Shown here: one piece after another, positions 33,542 through 41,991 of the stretch | Layout: each line of letters begins with the position of its first letter | Numbering within the stretch: position 1 is the first letter of the stretch | From: Flavobacteriaceae bacterium | Lineage (GTDB): Bacteria > Bacteroidota > Bacteroidia > Flavobacteriales > Flavobacteriaceae | Length of the DNA: 60,519 bases | Assembly (NCBI GenBank): GCA_028284745.1 | Contig: JANQRC010000001.1 | Span: forward strand, 1 to 60,519 | Direction of reading: 5' to 3' | The notes under the pieces: generated by a model | The model's input: the letters and a program-made list of their open reading frames with translations, nothing else | The model's database searches: none | What the model was told of the DNA's origin: nothing | Made by a program: the position numbers and the translations under genes

Positions 33542-34474
33542 ATGGAAAACGGCATCTACGCAAAATTCAATACTTCTAGAGGAGAGATCCTTGTAAAACT
33601 TACACACGATAAAACACCCGGTACGGTTGGCAACTTTGTTGGCCTTGCAGAAGGGCAGTTGGAGAATAGCCACAAGAAACAGGGCAAACCGTATTACGAT
33701 GGTCTTAAGTTTCACCGTGTGATCCCAGATTTTATGATCCAAGGTGGCTGCCCTAAGGGTTCAGGTGCTGGTGGTCCTGGCTATCAGTTCGATGATGAAT
33801 TCCATCCAGAGTTGACACACAATGGCCCAGGCGTGTTGTCGATGGCCAATGCGGGTCCAGGTACCAACGGAAGTCAGTTTTTCATCACACACATAGAAAC
33901 TCCTTGGCTAGATGGCAAGCATACCGTGTTTGGGCATGTGTACGCAGGGCAAGAAGTGGTGGATGCTATAAGACAGGGCGATGCTATCAATGATCTCGAA
34001 ATTGTCAGGGTAGGGGAAGAGGCTGAAAACTGGAATGCCGTCGAAGCCTTCCGTACATTTGAAGGTGCGCGTGAAGAACGTTTGGCAACTGCCAAAGCAG
34101 CACAAGAAGAAGCATTAGAGAAGTTGGCTGCTGGATTCCAAAGGACCGAGAGCGGACTTCGTTACCAAAAGATACAAGAAGGCGATGGTGCACAAGCTGA
34201 AACAGGCAAGACGGTTTCTGTACATTACAAGGGCCAGTTGCCTGATGGCACTGTTTTCGATTCCTCATACAAACGTAACCAACCGATCGATTTCACTTTA
34301 GGCATTGGTCAGGTGATCTCTGGTTGGGACGAAGGCATCGGCTTGCTAAAAGTAGGAGACAAGGCACGTTTTGTGGTTCCGCCACATCTCGGCTACGGAA
34401 GCCGTGGGGCTGGTGGGGTGATCCCACCCGACGCAACCCTCATTTTTGATGTAGAGCTCGTTAACGTAAAATAA
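33542..34474 (+). CDS. Cyclophilin-FKBP fusion peptidyl-prolyl isomerase
   Basis: A 310-residue cytoplasmic protein with two different prolyl isomerase domains. Residues 1-165 are a cyclophilin (FHRVIPDFMIQGGCPKGSGAGGPGY, then NGSQFFITHIETPWLDGKHTVFG), and residues about 215-310 are an FKBP (VSVHYKGQLPDGTVFDSSY, GVIPPDATLIFDVELV), joined by a charged helix rich in Glu and Ala. No signal peptide is present. Catalytic cyclophilin residues (R in FHRVIP, F in SQFFI) are intact. It probably assists folding or is a chaperone. A terminator hairpin follows within eight bases. Confidence 0.93.
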   Translation: MENGIYAKFNTSRGEILVKLTHDKTPGTVGNFVGLAEGQLENSHKKQGKPYYDGLKFHRVIPDFMIQGGCPKGSGAGGPGYQFDDEFHPELTHNGPGVLSMANAGPGTNGSQFFITHIETPWLDGKHTVFGHVYAGQEVVDAIRQGDAINDLEIVRVGEEAENWNAVEAFRTFEGAREERLATAKAAQEEALEKLAAGFQRTESGLRYQKIQEGDGAQAETGKTVSVHYKGQLPDGTVFDSSYKRNQPIDFTLGIGQVISGWDEGIGLLKVGDKARFVVPPHLGYGSRGAGGVIPPDATLIFDVELVNVK

Positions 34475-34481
34475 AGGAATA

Positions 34482-34502
34482 CACCTCACAGGTGCATTTT
34501 TT
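34482..34502 (+). terminator. Rho-independent terminator after the cyclophilin-FKBP gene
   Basis: CACCT-CAC-AGGTG followed by CA and six T residues begins eight bases after the stop codon. Confidence 0.8.
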
Positions 34503-34702
34503 GTATGGTAATTAATATTGGGTGGGTCGGTAAGTCGTAGACATGGCTTCACATCAGTTTGATGGTCTTGCCTGGCCCAATTATAAAAACAGAACGCACT
34601 GTGAGATGGCTGTCCGCATTTGGGGGCATGTACACTTATGTCGAACCTTTTCTTGGGTTGGATTTGAAGCACAAGAATACTATTTTCAATAAAAATTTAT
34701 CG

Positions 34703-35239
34703 ATGAGCGAAAACGAGCTAGAAAAGTTAAAATATCCGATCGGGCGATATGAGAAACCAGCAATATTTGGCACAAAAGAGCGTGCTGAGGCGATTGCTGA
34801 GCTTAAGGCACTTCCTGACAAATTAGAGGTTTTGGTGGCAGGTCTCACTGATGAGCAGTTAGATACTGCTTATCGACCTGGCGGGTGGACGGTCCGTCAA
34901 GTAATACATCACATTGCCGATAGCCATCACCATAGCTATACACGTTTCAAGTGGACGCTTACAGAAGATCAACCTTTGATCAAAGCCTATGAAGAGAAGG
35001 GTTGGGCAGCACTGGAAGATGCCAAAATAATGCCCATTGGGCCATCATTGGATTATTTGAAGGCATTACATGCCAAGTTGGTCATACTGATAGAGAGTAT
35101 GACTGAAGCACAGTTTCAACGTACTTACATTCATCCAGAAGGCAATGTAGTGGTTGACCTTAATGAACAAGTGTCTAAATACGCATGGCATGGGGCACAT
35201 CATTATGCGCACATCAAAAATTCACTAAGGGAAGAATAG
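34703..35239 (+). CDS. YfiT/DinB-family metal-binding protein (BstA-like)
   Basis: A 178-residue four-helix-bundle protein of the DinB superfamily, YfiT branch (putative metal-dependent hydrolase or thiol transferase). The metal ligands are VIHHIADSHHHSYTRFKW (His cluster at about 68-75) and KYAWHGAHHYAHI near the C-terminus. YPIGRYEKP at the start is the typical YfiT opening. Start 34703 fits the family; upstream in-frame ATGs lie in non-conserved sequence. The 3' end overlaps the convergent gene by 15 bases. In bacilli such proteins use bacillithiol; the thiol used here is unknown. Confidence 0.88.
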   Translation: MSENELEKLKYPIGRYEKPAIFGTKERAEAIAELKALPDKLEVLVAGLTDEQLDTAYRPGGWTVRQVIHHIADSHHHSYTRFKWTLTEDQPLIKAYEEKGWAALEDAKIMPIGPSLDYLKALHAKLVILIESMTEAQFQRTYIHPEGNVVVDLNEQVSKYAWHGAHHYAHIKNSLREE

Positions 35240-35923
35240 CTCCTTTTTCGATCTTGCATTCCCATCAGAGTGAATGAACAATGTCCATCGCTCCTGACCA
35301 CTGATGGTGCCTTTTCGAGAATTCAATTGAATCACGCGATACTTTTCTTTTGTGTATTTCGTGAGGATGTCGGCAATGTCTTGTGCATGTGACCTTGCCG
35401 CTGGGTCATAGTAATATACGATTGCCCCCCTTCTCGACGACCACAGGGGCCTTATCTTGCTGTAGTTGTATTTATCATTGAGATAATAGCCATTTGCCCT
35501 CAATGCTTTCCCCATGGTATAAAGTAACTTTGTGTCATCATGCGTATATGCACCAATGATGTACTTTGACTTTTCAGACTTTGACAATAGCCTATCGGTT
35601 TTTCGCTTCGTGTGATCTTTCTTAGGAGTATTTTCAGAAATTGTCGGTGTGTTTAACTTGTTGATCTGGTCCACAAGAGAATCGTTCTTCGTTTCTAGAT
35701 CGGCCACGATCATTTCCAATGAGGTCTGTATCGAGTCTGTGTACTGTTTTTGTTCGGAAAGAACATTTCTCTGTTGCGCTATCTGTGTATTCTTCTCCCT
35801 TAGGTCTTTCTTATAGTTCATGTTCTGGTAGAAGAAATAAATGGTGGCGCCAATACCCACAATGGCGAGAATGGTAAATATCGGAATGATTCTCTTTTGT
35901 GTCTCTAATTCGGGTCTTTCCAT
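35225..35923 (-). CDS. Single-pass membrane protein with coiled coil and LytR_C/SPOR-like end
   Basis: A 232-residue protein: short cytoplasmic N-terminus, one transmembrane helix (IIPIFTILAIVGIGATIYFFY, residues about 11-30), a coiled coil (LREKNTQIAQQRNVLSEQ ... LETKNDSLVDQINKL), a Lys-rich linker, and a C-terminal domain (IRPLWSSRRGAIVYYYDPAARSHAQDIADILTKY) resembling the LytR C-terminal or SPOR-type fold. It follows the gene at 35931 by seven bases. An envelope role is likely, but the partner is unknown. An alternative start 11 codons earlier (35956) would overlap the preceding gene. Confidence 0.72.
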   Translation of the reverse strand: MERPELETQKRIIPIFTILAIVGIGATIYFFYQNMNYKKDLREKNTQIAQQRNVLSEQKQYTDSIQTSLEMIVADLETKNDSLVDQINKLNTPTISENTPKKDHTKRKTDRLLSKSEKSKYIIGAYTHDDTKLLYTMGKALRANGYYLNDKYNYSKIRPLWSSRRGAIVYYYDPAARSHAQDIADILTKYTKEKYRVIQLNSRKGTISGQERWTLFIHSDGNARSKKELFFP

Positions 35924-35930
35924 GGTTTTT

Positions 35931-36221
35931 TCATTTTGTGTTATCATTGGTGGCACCTAACACGCCTCCAACCATTTGGTCATCGAGCTCAGCCTTGCTT
36001 TTCAGGCGTTTGGCGATCACTTCATACTTCATGAACAAGGTCATTAGTGTAGAGATGCCTCCAATGCTAATACCACCAGCGGTAAGCCGGTCATAAGTGT
36101 CTTTGTTGCCATCAATTAAAGCAATGAATAAGAAAATGATCAGCCCCAAGATGAATAGCAAAATGATACCTTTAAAGACAAGACCAAACATTCGGTCATA
36201 TTTATCATAGGTTTCTGGCAT
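35931..36221 (-). CDS. Small two-helix membrane protein
   Basis: A 96-residue protein with two hydrophobic segments (GLVFKGIILLFILGLIIF and GGISIGGISTLMTLF) separated by a DGNKDTYDRLTAGG loop and a charged C-terminal tail. ATG 36221 begins MPETYDKYDRMFGLV; an earlier start at 36251 adds ten residues. It lies directly upstream of the coiled-coil membrane gene and is probably co-transcribed. The family is not recognised. Confidence 0.68.
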   Translation of the reverse strand: MPETYDKYDRMFGLVFKGIILLFILGLIIFLFIALIDGNKDTYDRLTAGGISIGGISTLMTLFMKYEVIAKRLKSKAELDDQMVGGVLGATNDNTK

Positions 36222-36355
36222 TGTACTAGATCTATATAAGAATTTGTACAAAGCAACGAACTAAGATGAAAATATGTAAGGGGTTAATTACCCGATTTTC
36301 AGAAAGTTACAAAGGAAAATTCCCCTCAGAGAACCTTTGGGCAATAAGTTCCTAA

Positions 36356-36913
36356 TTAGCCCTTCCACTTGATATTACAACCAATACTTGGCTTTTGTAT
36401 CGCTGAGATGGCGTTTCCTGCAAGTAATGCACCTAATGCTACGCGCATATCTTTGCCAGTCACAGACAGCCCATTTCCTGGCCTACTGTCGTCTAGCTGA
36501 CCACGATACACAAGTTTGAGCCTATTGTCAAAAATGTAAAAGTCCGGCGTGCAAGCAGCATCATAAGCTTTGGCAACTTCTTGCGTTTCATCATACAGGT
36601 ATGGAAAGGAGAAACCCTCTTGCAACGCGTTGGCTTTCATTAGCTCAGGGGCATCTTGCGGAAAGTTCTCCACATCATTACTGCTAATGGCCACAAAACC
36701 GATGTCATGACCTTGGTAGTCTTTTGCCAAAGAAACGATACCTTGGTTCACGTGCTTCACAAAGGGGCAGTGGTTACAGATAAACATGATCACGGTACCT
36801 TTTCTTCCCTTCAGCTGATCGAGTTCGAAAGATCCGCCCGAAATGGTATCGGGCAATTTAAAATCAGGCGCTTGAGTGCCTAATGGAAGCATGTTTGAAG
36901 GTGTGCGAGCCAT
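36356..36913 (-). CDS. Thioredoxin-fold peroxiredoxin-like protein
   Basis: A 185-residue cytoplasmic protein of the AhpC/TSA-Redoxin group. APDFKLPDTISGGSFEL is the family start, and the redox motif is CNHC (C46, C49) in VIMFICNHCPFVKH, followed by DIGFVAISSNDVENFPQD. Such proteins reduce peroxides or disulfides. The C-terminus (KPSIGCNIKWKG) carries another conserved Cys. It stands between two unrelated genes on the same strand. Confidence 0.9.
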   Translation of the reverse strand: MARTPSNMLPLGTQAPDFKLPDTISGGSFELDQLKGRKGTVIMFICNHCPFVKHVNQGIVSLAKDYQGHDIGFVAISSNDVENFPQDAPELMKANALQEGFSFPYLYDETQEVAKAYDAACTPDFYIFDNRLKLVYRGQLDDSRPGNGLSVTGKDMRVALGALLAGNAISAIQKPSIGCNIKWKG

Positions 36914-37016
36914 TTTTTTGTTGATCTGTGAATTCGTTAGGTTGTCGAGTCGTCGATTTTTTTGTTCAGGGATTTTGTTTTTATCTAATGGTCCAGCAAT
37001 CTAACGATCCAATTAT

Positions 37017-39530
37017 CTAAAACAGTTCGCGAAAGAAAATAGCATTCATCAGTAGTTTGTTGGTGCCATACCAAAATGCTCTGAAATTAGTGTTGTCTGT
37101 AAAGACCATGACACGTCCTTTGCCCATGCGTTGGGACTGGAATGGAACAGTGCCTTTTAGTTGTGCCAGATTCTCTTCAGAAATGTAACCACTTAGCAGC
37201 GGTTGTTCGGTATACGTGATCGGATTCTTATAGCTGGTGCTATCTGCCTGTATAAAGACCGTGGTATTACGAAACATGGGCAATCGATCATTCTTGTAAC
37301 CAAAGTTGATCGGATGTGAGCGGTCTAGCTTCGCTTCGAAGATGGCACCGCCAATGACCTGGGCGCCTCTGTGATTGCGCGCTTGCTCGAAAGATACATT
37401 TTTTGCCTTCACATGGGTTTTGTTGAATTTCAATTTGATGAATTTGTTGTCTGCCAACCACTTCACTGCATTGCGGTAGCCGATCAGTGTGCCGCCACTC
37501 TTCACCCACGTCTTTAGCTTGTCTTGCTGCTTTTTGTCTAAACTAGACCTGTTGTTTGGCAAGATGAAAACGTTATACTTGCCAAGGTCTACATTGTTAA
37601 AATAGATCTCATCGATCTTTGTGACATGTATGTCATAGCGCGTGTCGAAAAGATGCCAGATCTCGCCTGCGTCATACGAGTTAACACCTTGCCCTACTAG
37701 CATGGCCACTTTTGGAAGGCGCAATGGCTCGTAATCGTTACTGCCCAAGTCGATGCCTTGTGTTCGTCCTGTGGAAACTCCTGTGATTGTCACGCGACTT
37801 TCTTGGGCCGTATTCTGAAGAAAGGAATACAACTCTGAAGGGCTTAACCTTTGGTTTTGCACCGGCATCATCACGGTGCCATAATCAAAGTCTTCCCCTT
37901 CTAGTTTGAAAGGCGTACGTGCTACTTTGGCGCGCAACCCTTTCTTCAGAATGGTGTTCAAGGCCTTGGGCGTGTAGTATTCATGCCACTCCATCAAATA
38001 CGCATAGCTACTTTGCGCTGTGACTTTTCCTGATCTATGCCGAAGGTCTTCAACTTTATTACCAACATTGCTCGATGACGAGATTTCTGTATGGTCCAGA
38101 TTGAAAGCTAAGGGAAAACTCCATGCAGAGATGTCATAGAACAAGCTATCCTGGAATTGTGTGCGCTTCTCGAACATGGCATTGATCAAACGATGGTTGC
38201 GCTGATTCAGGGGTACGATGTAGCTGTGTCCTGATTTGAAGTTTTTTCCATTTTGAGTGAAATCGCTTTTCACTTCATGGAGATCGATCTTGTGGCGATT
38301 CAAGATCTCTGCCAGATGATAGGTCTTGGCAGCATCCTTTTCGTCACCAAATACGATTGCTTTGCTTTTAGACCTAGAAGCCTCGCTTCTTGCACTTTTA
38401 TAGAAATCGCGCTGATAGCTCAAGATCTCGGAGCGTAGGTCTTTGGCAGCTTCAAGGGTAGAAAGTACAGTGGTGAATTGATTTCTAATGGTGAAAGGAA
38501 AGGCGAGGATACCATTCTCACTTTGCTGCAAATGCCCACGAGAACTGCCTTGCTCGAATAGGATGCCGATACTTCCATTGATGTCTGGGAACGTAGAGCC
38601 TTTCCCGTAGTAGAAGTCATCAAAATTCTCTTCAGAATAGTACAACGAACCAATGTTGTCCAGAGCCTTGGTATGGTACTTGGCAATCTTCTTGGTCAAT
38701 TCTTGATTCATCCTTGGTGTTAACGGATGCGTCCTAGAGGGCACCCCGGGCTGAAAGAAGAAGGTGCTGTTGGTGCCCATCTCGTGATGGTCGGTCAGGA
38801 TATTGGGCATCCATTTATGGAAGGTGGCAATGCGCGCTCTGGATTCCGGTAACTGTGCGGGTAGCCAGTCGCGATTCATATCAAACCAATAGTGATTGGT
38901 ACGGCCGCGTGGCCATACTTCATGAAACTCGCGATCGTTATTGTCTGGATTCAAGTTTTGACTCTTGTTGGTATTGGCCCAATACGCAAAGCGTTGCAGA
39001 CCGTCGGGGTTGTAAGACGGGTCGAAGAGAATGACCGTGTTCTGAAGCATGGTTTCAATTTCAGGCCCTTGTGCTGCGGCCAGGTAGTAGGCTGCTAATA
39101 ATCCTGCGTTGGCACCGCTGGGCTCGTTTCCGTGTATCGAAAAACCCATTTGTAGAACGATCGGCATATCGTTCACATTCAAGTTGTCGCCTTCTGATGT
39201 GGTGAGCTGCACATGCTCTTCCCTGACCTGGTCTAGGCGTTGATGATTTTGCGGAGACGTGATCGTGAGCAATAGCAATGAACGGTCTTCAAAAGTCTTG
39301 CCGCGGTCTTCGATGGTAACGCGGTCCGAAGCTGCTGCCACAGCCTTCATATACTGTGCTAGCTTGTCGTGGCTTACGTGCCACTTCCCCACAGGAAAAC
39401 CGATGATGCTTTCGGGTGTTGGGATGCTTTGATCGTAAGTGATGTTTTGGGGTAGATAATAGCTGAGGTCGGTATTGCTTTGACCAAAAGAAAACGTGAC
39501 ACAAAGCAATGATAGGATGATGATTCTCAT
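37017..39530 (-). CDS. Secreted M14-family zinc carboxypeptidase
   Basis: An 837-residue exported protein with signal peptide MRIIILSLLCVTFSFGQ. The M14 catalytic domain occupies about 45-350, with zinc ligands H133 and E136 in SIHGNEPSGAN and H248/H249 in LTDHHEMG. The substrate-binding region includes DPSYNPDGLQRF. The C-terminal ~450 residues form a second, largely beta domain without recognisable T9SS tail. It probably trims peptides in the periplasm or outside the cell. Start 39530 is used because the earlier ATG at 39575 would delay the signal peptide by 15 residues. Confidence 0.9.
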   Translation of the reverse strand: MRIIILSLLCVTFSFGQSNTDLSYYLPQNITYDQSIPTPESIIGFPVGKWHVSHDKLAQYMKAVAAASDRVTIEDRGKTFEDRSLLLLTITSPQNHQRLDQVREEHVQLTTSEGDNLNVNDMPIVLQMGFSIHGNEPSGANAGLLAAYYLAAAQGPEIETMLQNTVILFDPSYNPDGLQRFAYWANTNKSQNLNPDNNDREFHEVWPRGRTNHYWFDMNRDWLPAQLPESRARIATFHKWMPNILTDHHEMGTNSTFFFQPGVPSRTHPLTPRMNQELTKKIAKYHTKALDNIGSLYYSEENFDDFYYGKGSTFPDINGSIGILFEQGSSRGHLQQSENGILAFPFTIRNQFTTVLSTLEAAKDLRSEILSYQRDFYKSARSEASRSKSKAIVFGDEKDAAKTYHLAEILNRHKIDLHEVKSDFTQNGKNFKSGHSYIVPLNQRNHRLINAMFEKRTQFQDSLFYDISAWSFPLAFNLDHTEISSSSNVGNKVEDLRHRSGKVTAQSSYAYLMEWHEYYTPKALNTILKKGLRAKVARTPFKLEGEDFDYGTVMMPVQNQRLSPSELYSFLQNTAQESRVTITGVSTGRTQGIDLGSNDYEPLRLPKVAMLVGQGVNSYDAGEIWHLFDTRYDIHVTKIDEIYFNNVDLGKYNVFILPNNRSSLDKKQQDKLKTWVKSGGTLIGYRNAVKWLADNKFIKLKFNKTHVKAKNVSFEQARNHRGAQVIGGAIFEAKLDRSHPINFGYKNDRLPMFRNTTVFIQADSTSYKNPITYTEQPLLSGYISEENLAQLKGTVPFQSQRMGKGRVMVFTDNTNFRAFWYGTNKLLMNAIFFRELF

Positions 39531-39560
39531 GGATAGTTCTTGATAATTTTCTATAAAAAT

Positions 39561-39600
39561 AAAAAAAACCGCCATGAACTTACGTTGCTAGGCGGCTTTT
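39561..39600 (-). terminator. Rho-independent terminator of the DUF3276 gene
   Basis: On the minus strand GCCGCC and GGCGG(T) enclose a 17-base loop and are followed by eight T residues. It lies 25 bases past the DUF3276 stop codon and ahead of the M14 peptidase gene. Confidence 0.75.
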
Positions 39601-39624
39601 CGTTATTTGAGTTAGCAAGTATCT

Positions 39625-40005
39625 TTAAATGTCATCAAAGTCTATATCGGTGAAACTTTCTGTACTTCCGTTCTCGGAAGGTGTGATCGTGACTTCGCCA
39701 TCTTCTCTTTTAAAATCCTTTTGGTGACGTTCACTGATGACCTCATTGCCTTTTTCATCAATGATGAAGTTTGTGGTCTCTTCTAGTAAGGCCTTAAAGT
39801 CTTCAAAGTCTTCTTTGTATAGGTAGATCTTGTGCTTCTTGAAGTGATACGAGCCATCATCGTGGGTAAACTTCTTACTTTCTGTGATCGTCAGGTAATA
39901 ATCGCCTGCTTTGGTAGCACGAACATCAAAGAAATAGGTTCTTCTCCCTGCTCTCAATACTTTAGAAAGGATTTCTTCTTGTGTCATCAGATCTTTATCG
40001 CTCAT
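39625..40005 (-). CDS. DUF3276/PUR-family nucleic-acid-binding protein
   Basis: A 126-residue acidic protein of the DUF3276 (PUR-like) family common in Bacteroidota. Core: LRAGRRTYFFDVRATKAGDYYLTITESKK, then HFKKHKIYLYKEDFEDFKALLEET, the whirly-type beta-beta-beta-beta-alpha pattern seen in Pur-alpha-like single-stranded nucleic-acid binders. The C-terminus is acidic and disordered (TESFTDIDFDDI). Start 40005 is the family start; an upstream extension to 40050 is unconserved. A role in RNA or ssDNA binding is inferred from the family. Confidence 0.9.
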   Translation of the reverse strand: MSDKDLMTQEEILSKVLRAGRRTYFFDVRATKAGDYYLTITESKKFTHDDGSYHFKKHKIYLYKEDFEDFKALLEETTNFIIDEKGNEVISERHQKDFKREDGEVTITPSENGSTESFTDIDFDDI

Positions 40006-40113
40006 AATCCTGAAATCAACTGTTTTGGTTTTTCGTATCCCGATATTCACTGCGAATTATCAGGCTTTCGATTTCAAATATGTGAAAAAAAACATAAGGA
40101 ACAAACTATTTGC

Positions 40114-41865
40114 CTACAAATCTTTCTCGGCCAATTGTTTCTGGTAGAGCTCTCTGTAATAGCCTTCTTTGTTTATCAGCTGTAGATGAGTACCTTGCTG
40201 CGTGACCTCCCCATTTTCTAGTACAATGATCTGATCGGCATTCTTGGCAGAAGAGATCCGGTGGCTTACAATGATGGTCGTCTTGTCTTTGGCTACTTTT
40301 TCTAGGTTGCCCAGGATCTCTTCTTCGGTCTCAGTATCAACCGCAGAAAGACAATCATCCAGCAACAGGATCTTTGGGTCTTTGATAATGGCACGGGCAA
40401 TGGAAACGCGCTGCTTCTGTCCGCCAGAAAGCGTGATGCCTCGTTCACCTAAGATAGTATCGTACCCCTTGGTAAAGCCAGTTATATTGTCATGTATCAC
40501 TGCATTTTTGGCCGCCGCGATGACTTGTTCGTCTGTAGCATCTGCTTTCCCGAAACGAATATTGCTGCCGAGGGTGTCAGAGAAGAGGAAAGCATCTTGA
40601 GGCACCATGCCAATCGCATCCCTCAGATCGAAGAGATGATGTTTGTTGAGCGCTACGCCATCGATACGGACTTGTCCATCAGTAGGGTCGTACAACCTGC
40701 TGATCAATTGCAGTATCGTAGACTTGCCCGACCCGGTCTTCCCTAGAATTGCTAGGGTCTTTCCGTTTTCAATCGAAAAGGAAATATTGTTTAGAGCTTT
40801 TATGTGGGTGTCCTCGTAGGTGAAACTTACGTTGTCGAAGACAATGTCTCCTTGAATCGTTGATCTTTCTTTAGTGGTGTTTTTGATTTCTGGTTCGACC
40901 TTTAAAAATTCGTTGATACGTTTTTGCGAGGCTTCGGCTCGCTGTACGATCGAAGTTACCCAACCTACTGTGGCTACAGGCCATGTAAGCATGTTCACAT
41001 AGATGATGAATTCTGCCAGAACACCCAGTTCGATCTCTCCGTTGGCATATTGTACACCACCAATGTAGATCACCAAAAGATTGCTCATGCCTATGAGCAA
41101 GATCATCATTGGGAAGAACCATGCCTGTACCTTTACGAGGTCCATATTCCTTTCTTTACTGTCTTCGGCAAGCTGTGTGAAGTCTTCCTGTATCTGTGGT
41201 TCTAGACCATACGCCTTGATCACTGCGATGCCACTAAATGATTCTTGCGTATATGTAGATAGCTTGGACAAGTATTCTTGAACAACGGTGCTGCGCTTAT
41301 GAATGGCCTTACTGACCTTGTAGATCAAAAAGGAGAGGATCGGTAGTGGGACCAATGTGTAGATGGCTACCTTGGGAGCTGTGTAGAACATCAAGGGCAC
41401 CACACACGAGAACAGCGTAAGCGTTTGAATACTATACATCAAGGCAGGCCCGGCATACATTCGGACTTGGCTGACATCTTCACTAATACGATTCATGAGA
41501 TCGCCCGTGCGATTCTTTTTGTAAAAGTTCAATGAAAGACGTTGGTACTGCTGAAAGACCTCATTCTTGAGGTCGAACTCGATGAAACGAGACATATTGA
41601 TGATCGTTTGTCGCATCAAAAAGGTAAAGAATGCGGCTATCAGTGCTGTTGCCACAATGATCAAGATATTCTTCAGCAATATGTCCTGGATCGAGCCATC
41701 AACTACTTCGGCAGCAAAATGATTTTCGACAGCCGTGATCGAGTTGCCAACAAATTTAGGAGCCACCAGCGAGAACACCCTGGCGACTATCGTGATGAGA
41801 AGCCCTAAAAGCAAACGCCATTTGTACTTCAAGAAGAATTTATTGAGAAACTGGAGTTCTTTCAT
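40114..41865 (-). CDS. ABC exporter, fused permease-ATPase (MsbA/MDR-like)
   Basis: A 583-residue half-transporter. The first ~320 residues hold six transmembrane helices (an exporter type I fold), and the ATPase follows with Walker A GKTGSGKS (375-382), Q-loop MVPQDAFLFS, signature LSGGQKQRVSIARA, Walker B ILLLDDCLSAVD and the H-loop VSHR. It works as a homodimer or with a partner; the substrate could be lipid, peptide or drug. The C-terminal tail QLAEKDL is unremarkable. It is divergent from leucine dehydrogenase across a region with a long inverted repeat. Confidence 0.93.
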   Translation of the reverse strand: MKELQFLNKFFLKYKWRLLLGLLITIVARVFSLVAPKFVGNSITAVENHFAAEVVDGSIQDILLKNILIIVATALIAAFFTFLMRQTIINMSRFIEFDLKNEVFQQYQRLSLNFYKKNRTGDLMNRISEDVSQVRMYAGPALMYSIQTLTLFSCVVPLMFYTAPKVAIYTLVPLPILSFLIYKVSKAIHKRSTVVQEYLSKLSTYTQESFSGIAVIKAYGLEPQIQEDFTQLAEDSKERNMDLVKVQAWFFPMMILLIGMSNLLVIYIGGVQYANGEIELGVLAEFIIYVNMLTWPVATVGWVTSIVQRAEASQKRINEFLKVEPEIKNTTKERSTIQGDIVFDNVSFTYEDTHIKALNNISFSIENGKTLAILGKTGSGKSTILQLISRLYDPTDGQVRIDGVALNKHHLFDLRDAIGMVPQDAFLFSDTLGSNIRFGKADATDEQVIAAAKNAVIHDNITGFTKGYDTILGERGITLSGGQKQRVSIARAIIKDPKILLLDDCLSAVDTETEEEILGNLEKVAKDKTTIIVSHRISSAKNADQIIVLENGEVTQQGTHLQLINKEGYYRELYQKQLAEKDL

Positions 41866-41887
41866 TTATAACAGTTGTAACTTATTT

Positions 41888-41975
41888 ATGAAATCCATAA
41901 TTATGAAATCAAAAAATTGTCAATAATTCAAATTATGTATAAATTTGAATCTGCTTTTTAATGATTTCATAATTA
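41888..41975. promoter_or_regulatory. Divergent promoter region with 14-bp inverted repeat
   Basis: TAATTATGAAATCA (41898-41911) and its exact reverse complement TGATTTCATAATTA (41962-41975) flank 50 bases, and a third ATGAAATC lies at 41888-41895. Between the arms, ATTG (41916-41919) and TAAATTTG (41940-41947) with 20-base spacing form a probable plus-strand promoter for leucine dehydrogenase. The arrangement looks like paired operators, perhaps for an Lrp-type regulator. Confidence 0.65.
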
Positions 41976-41991
41976 CAGATAATACACAGCA

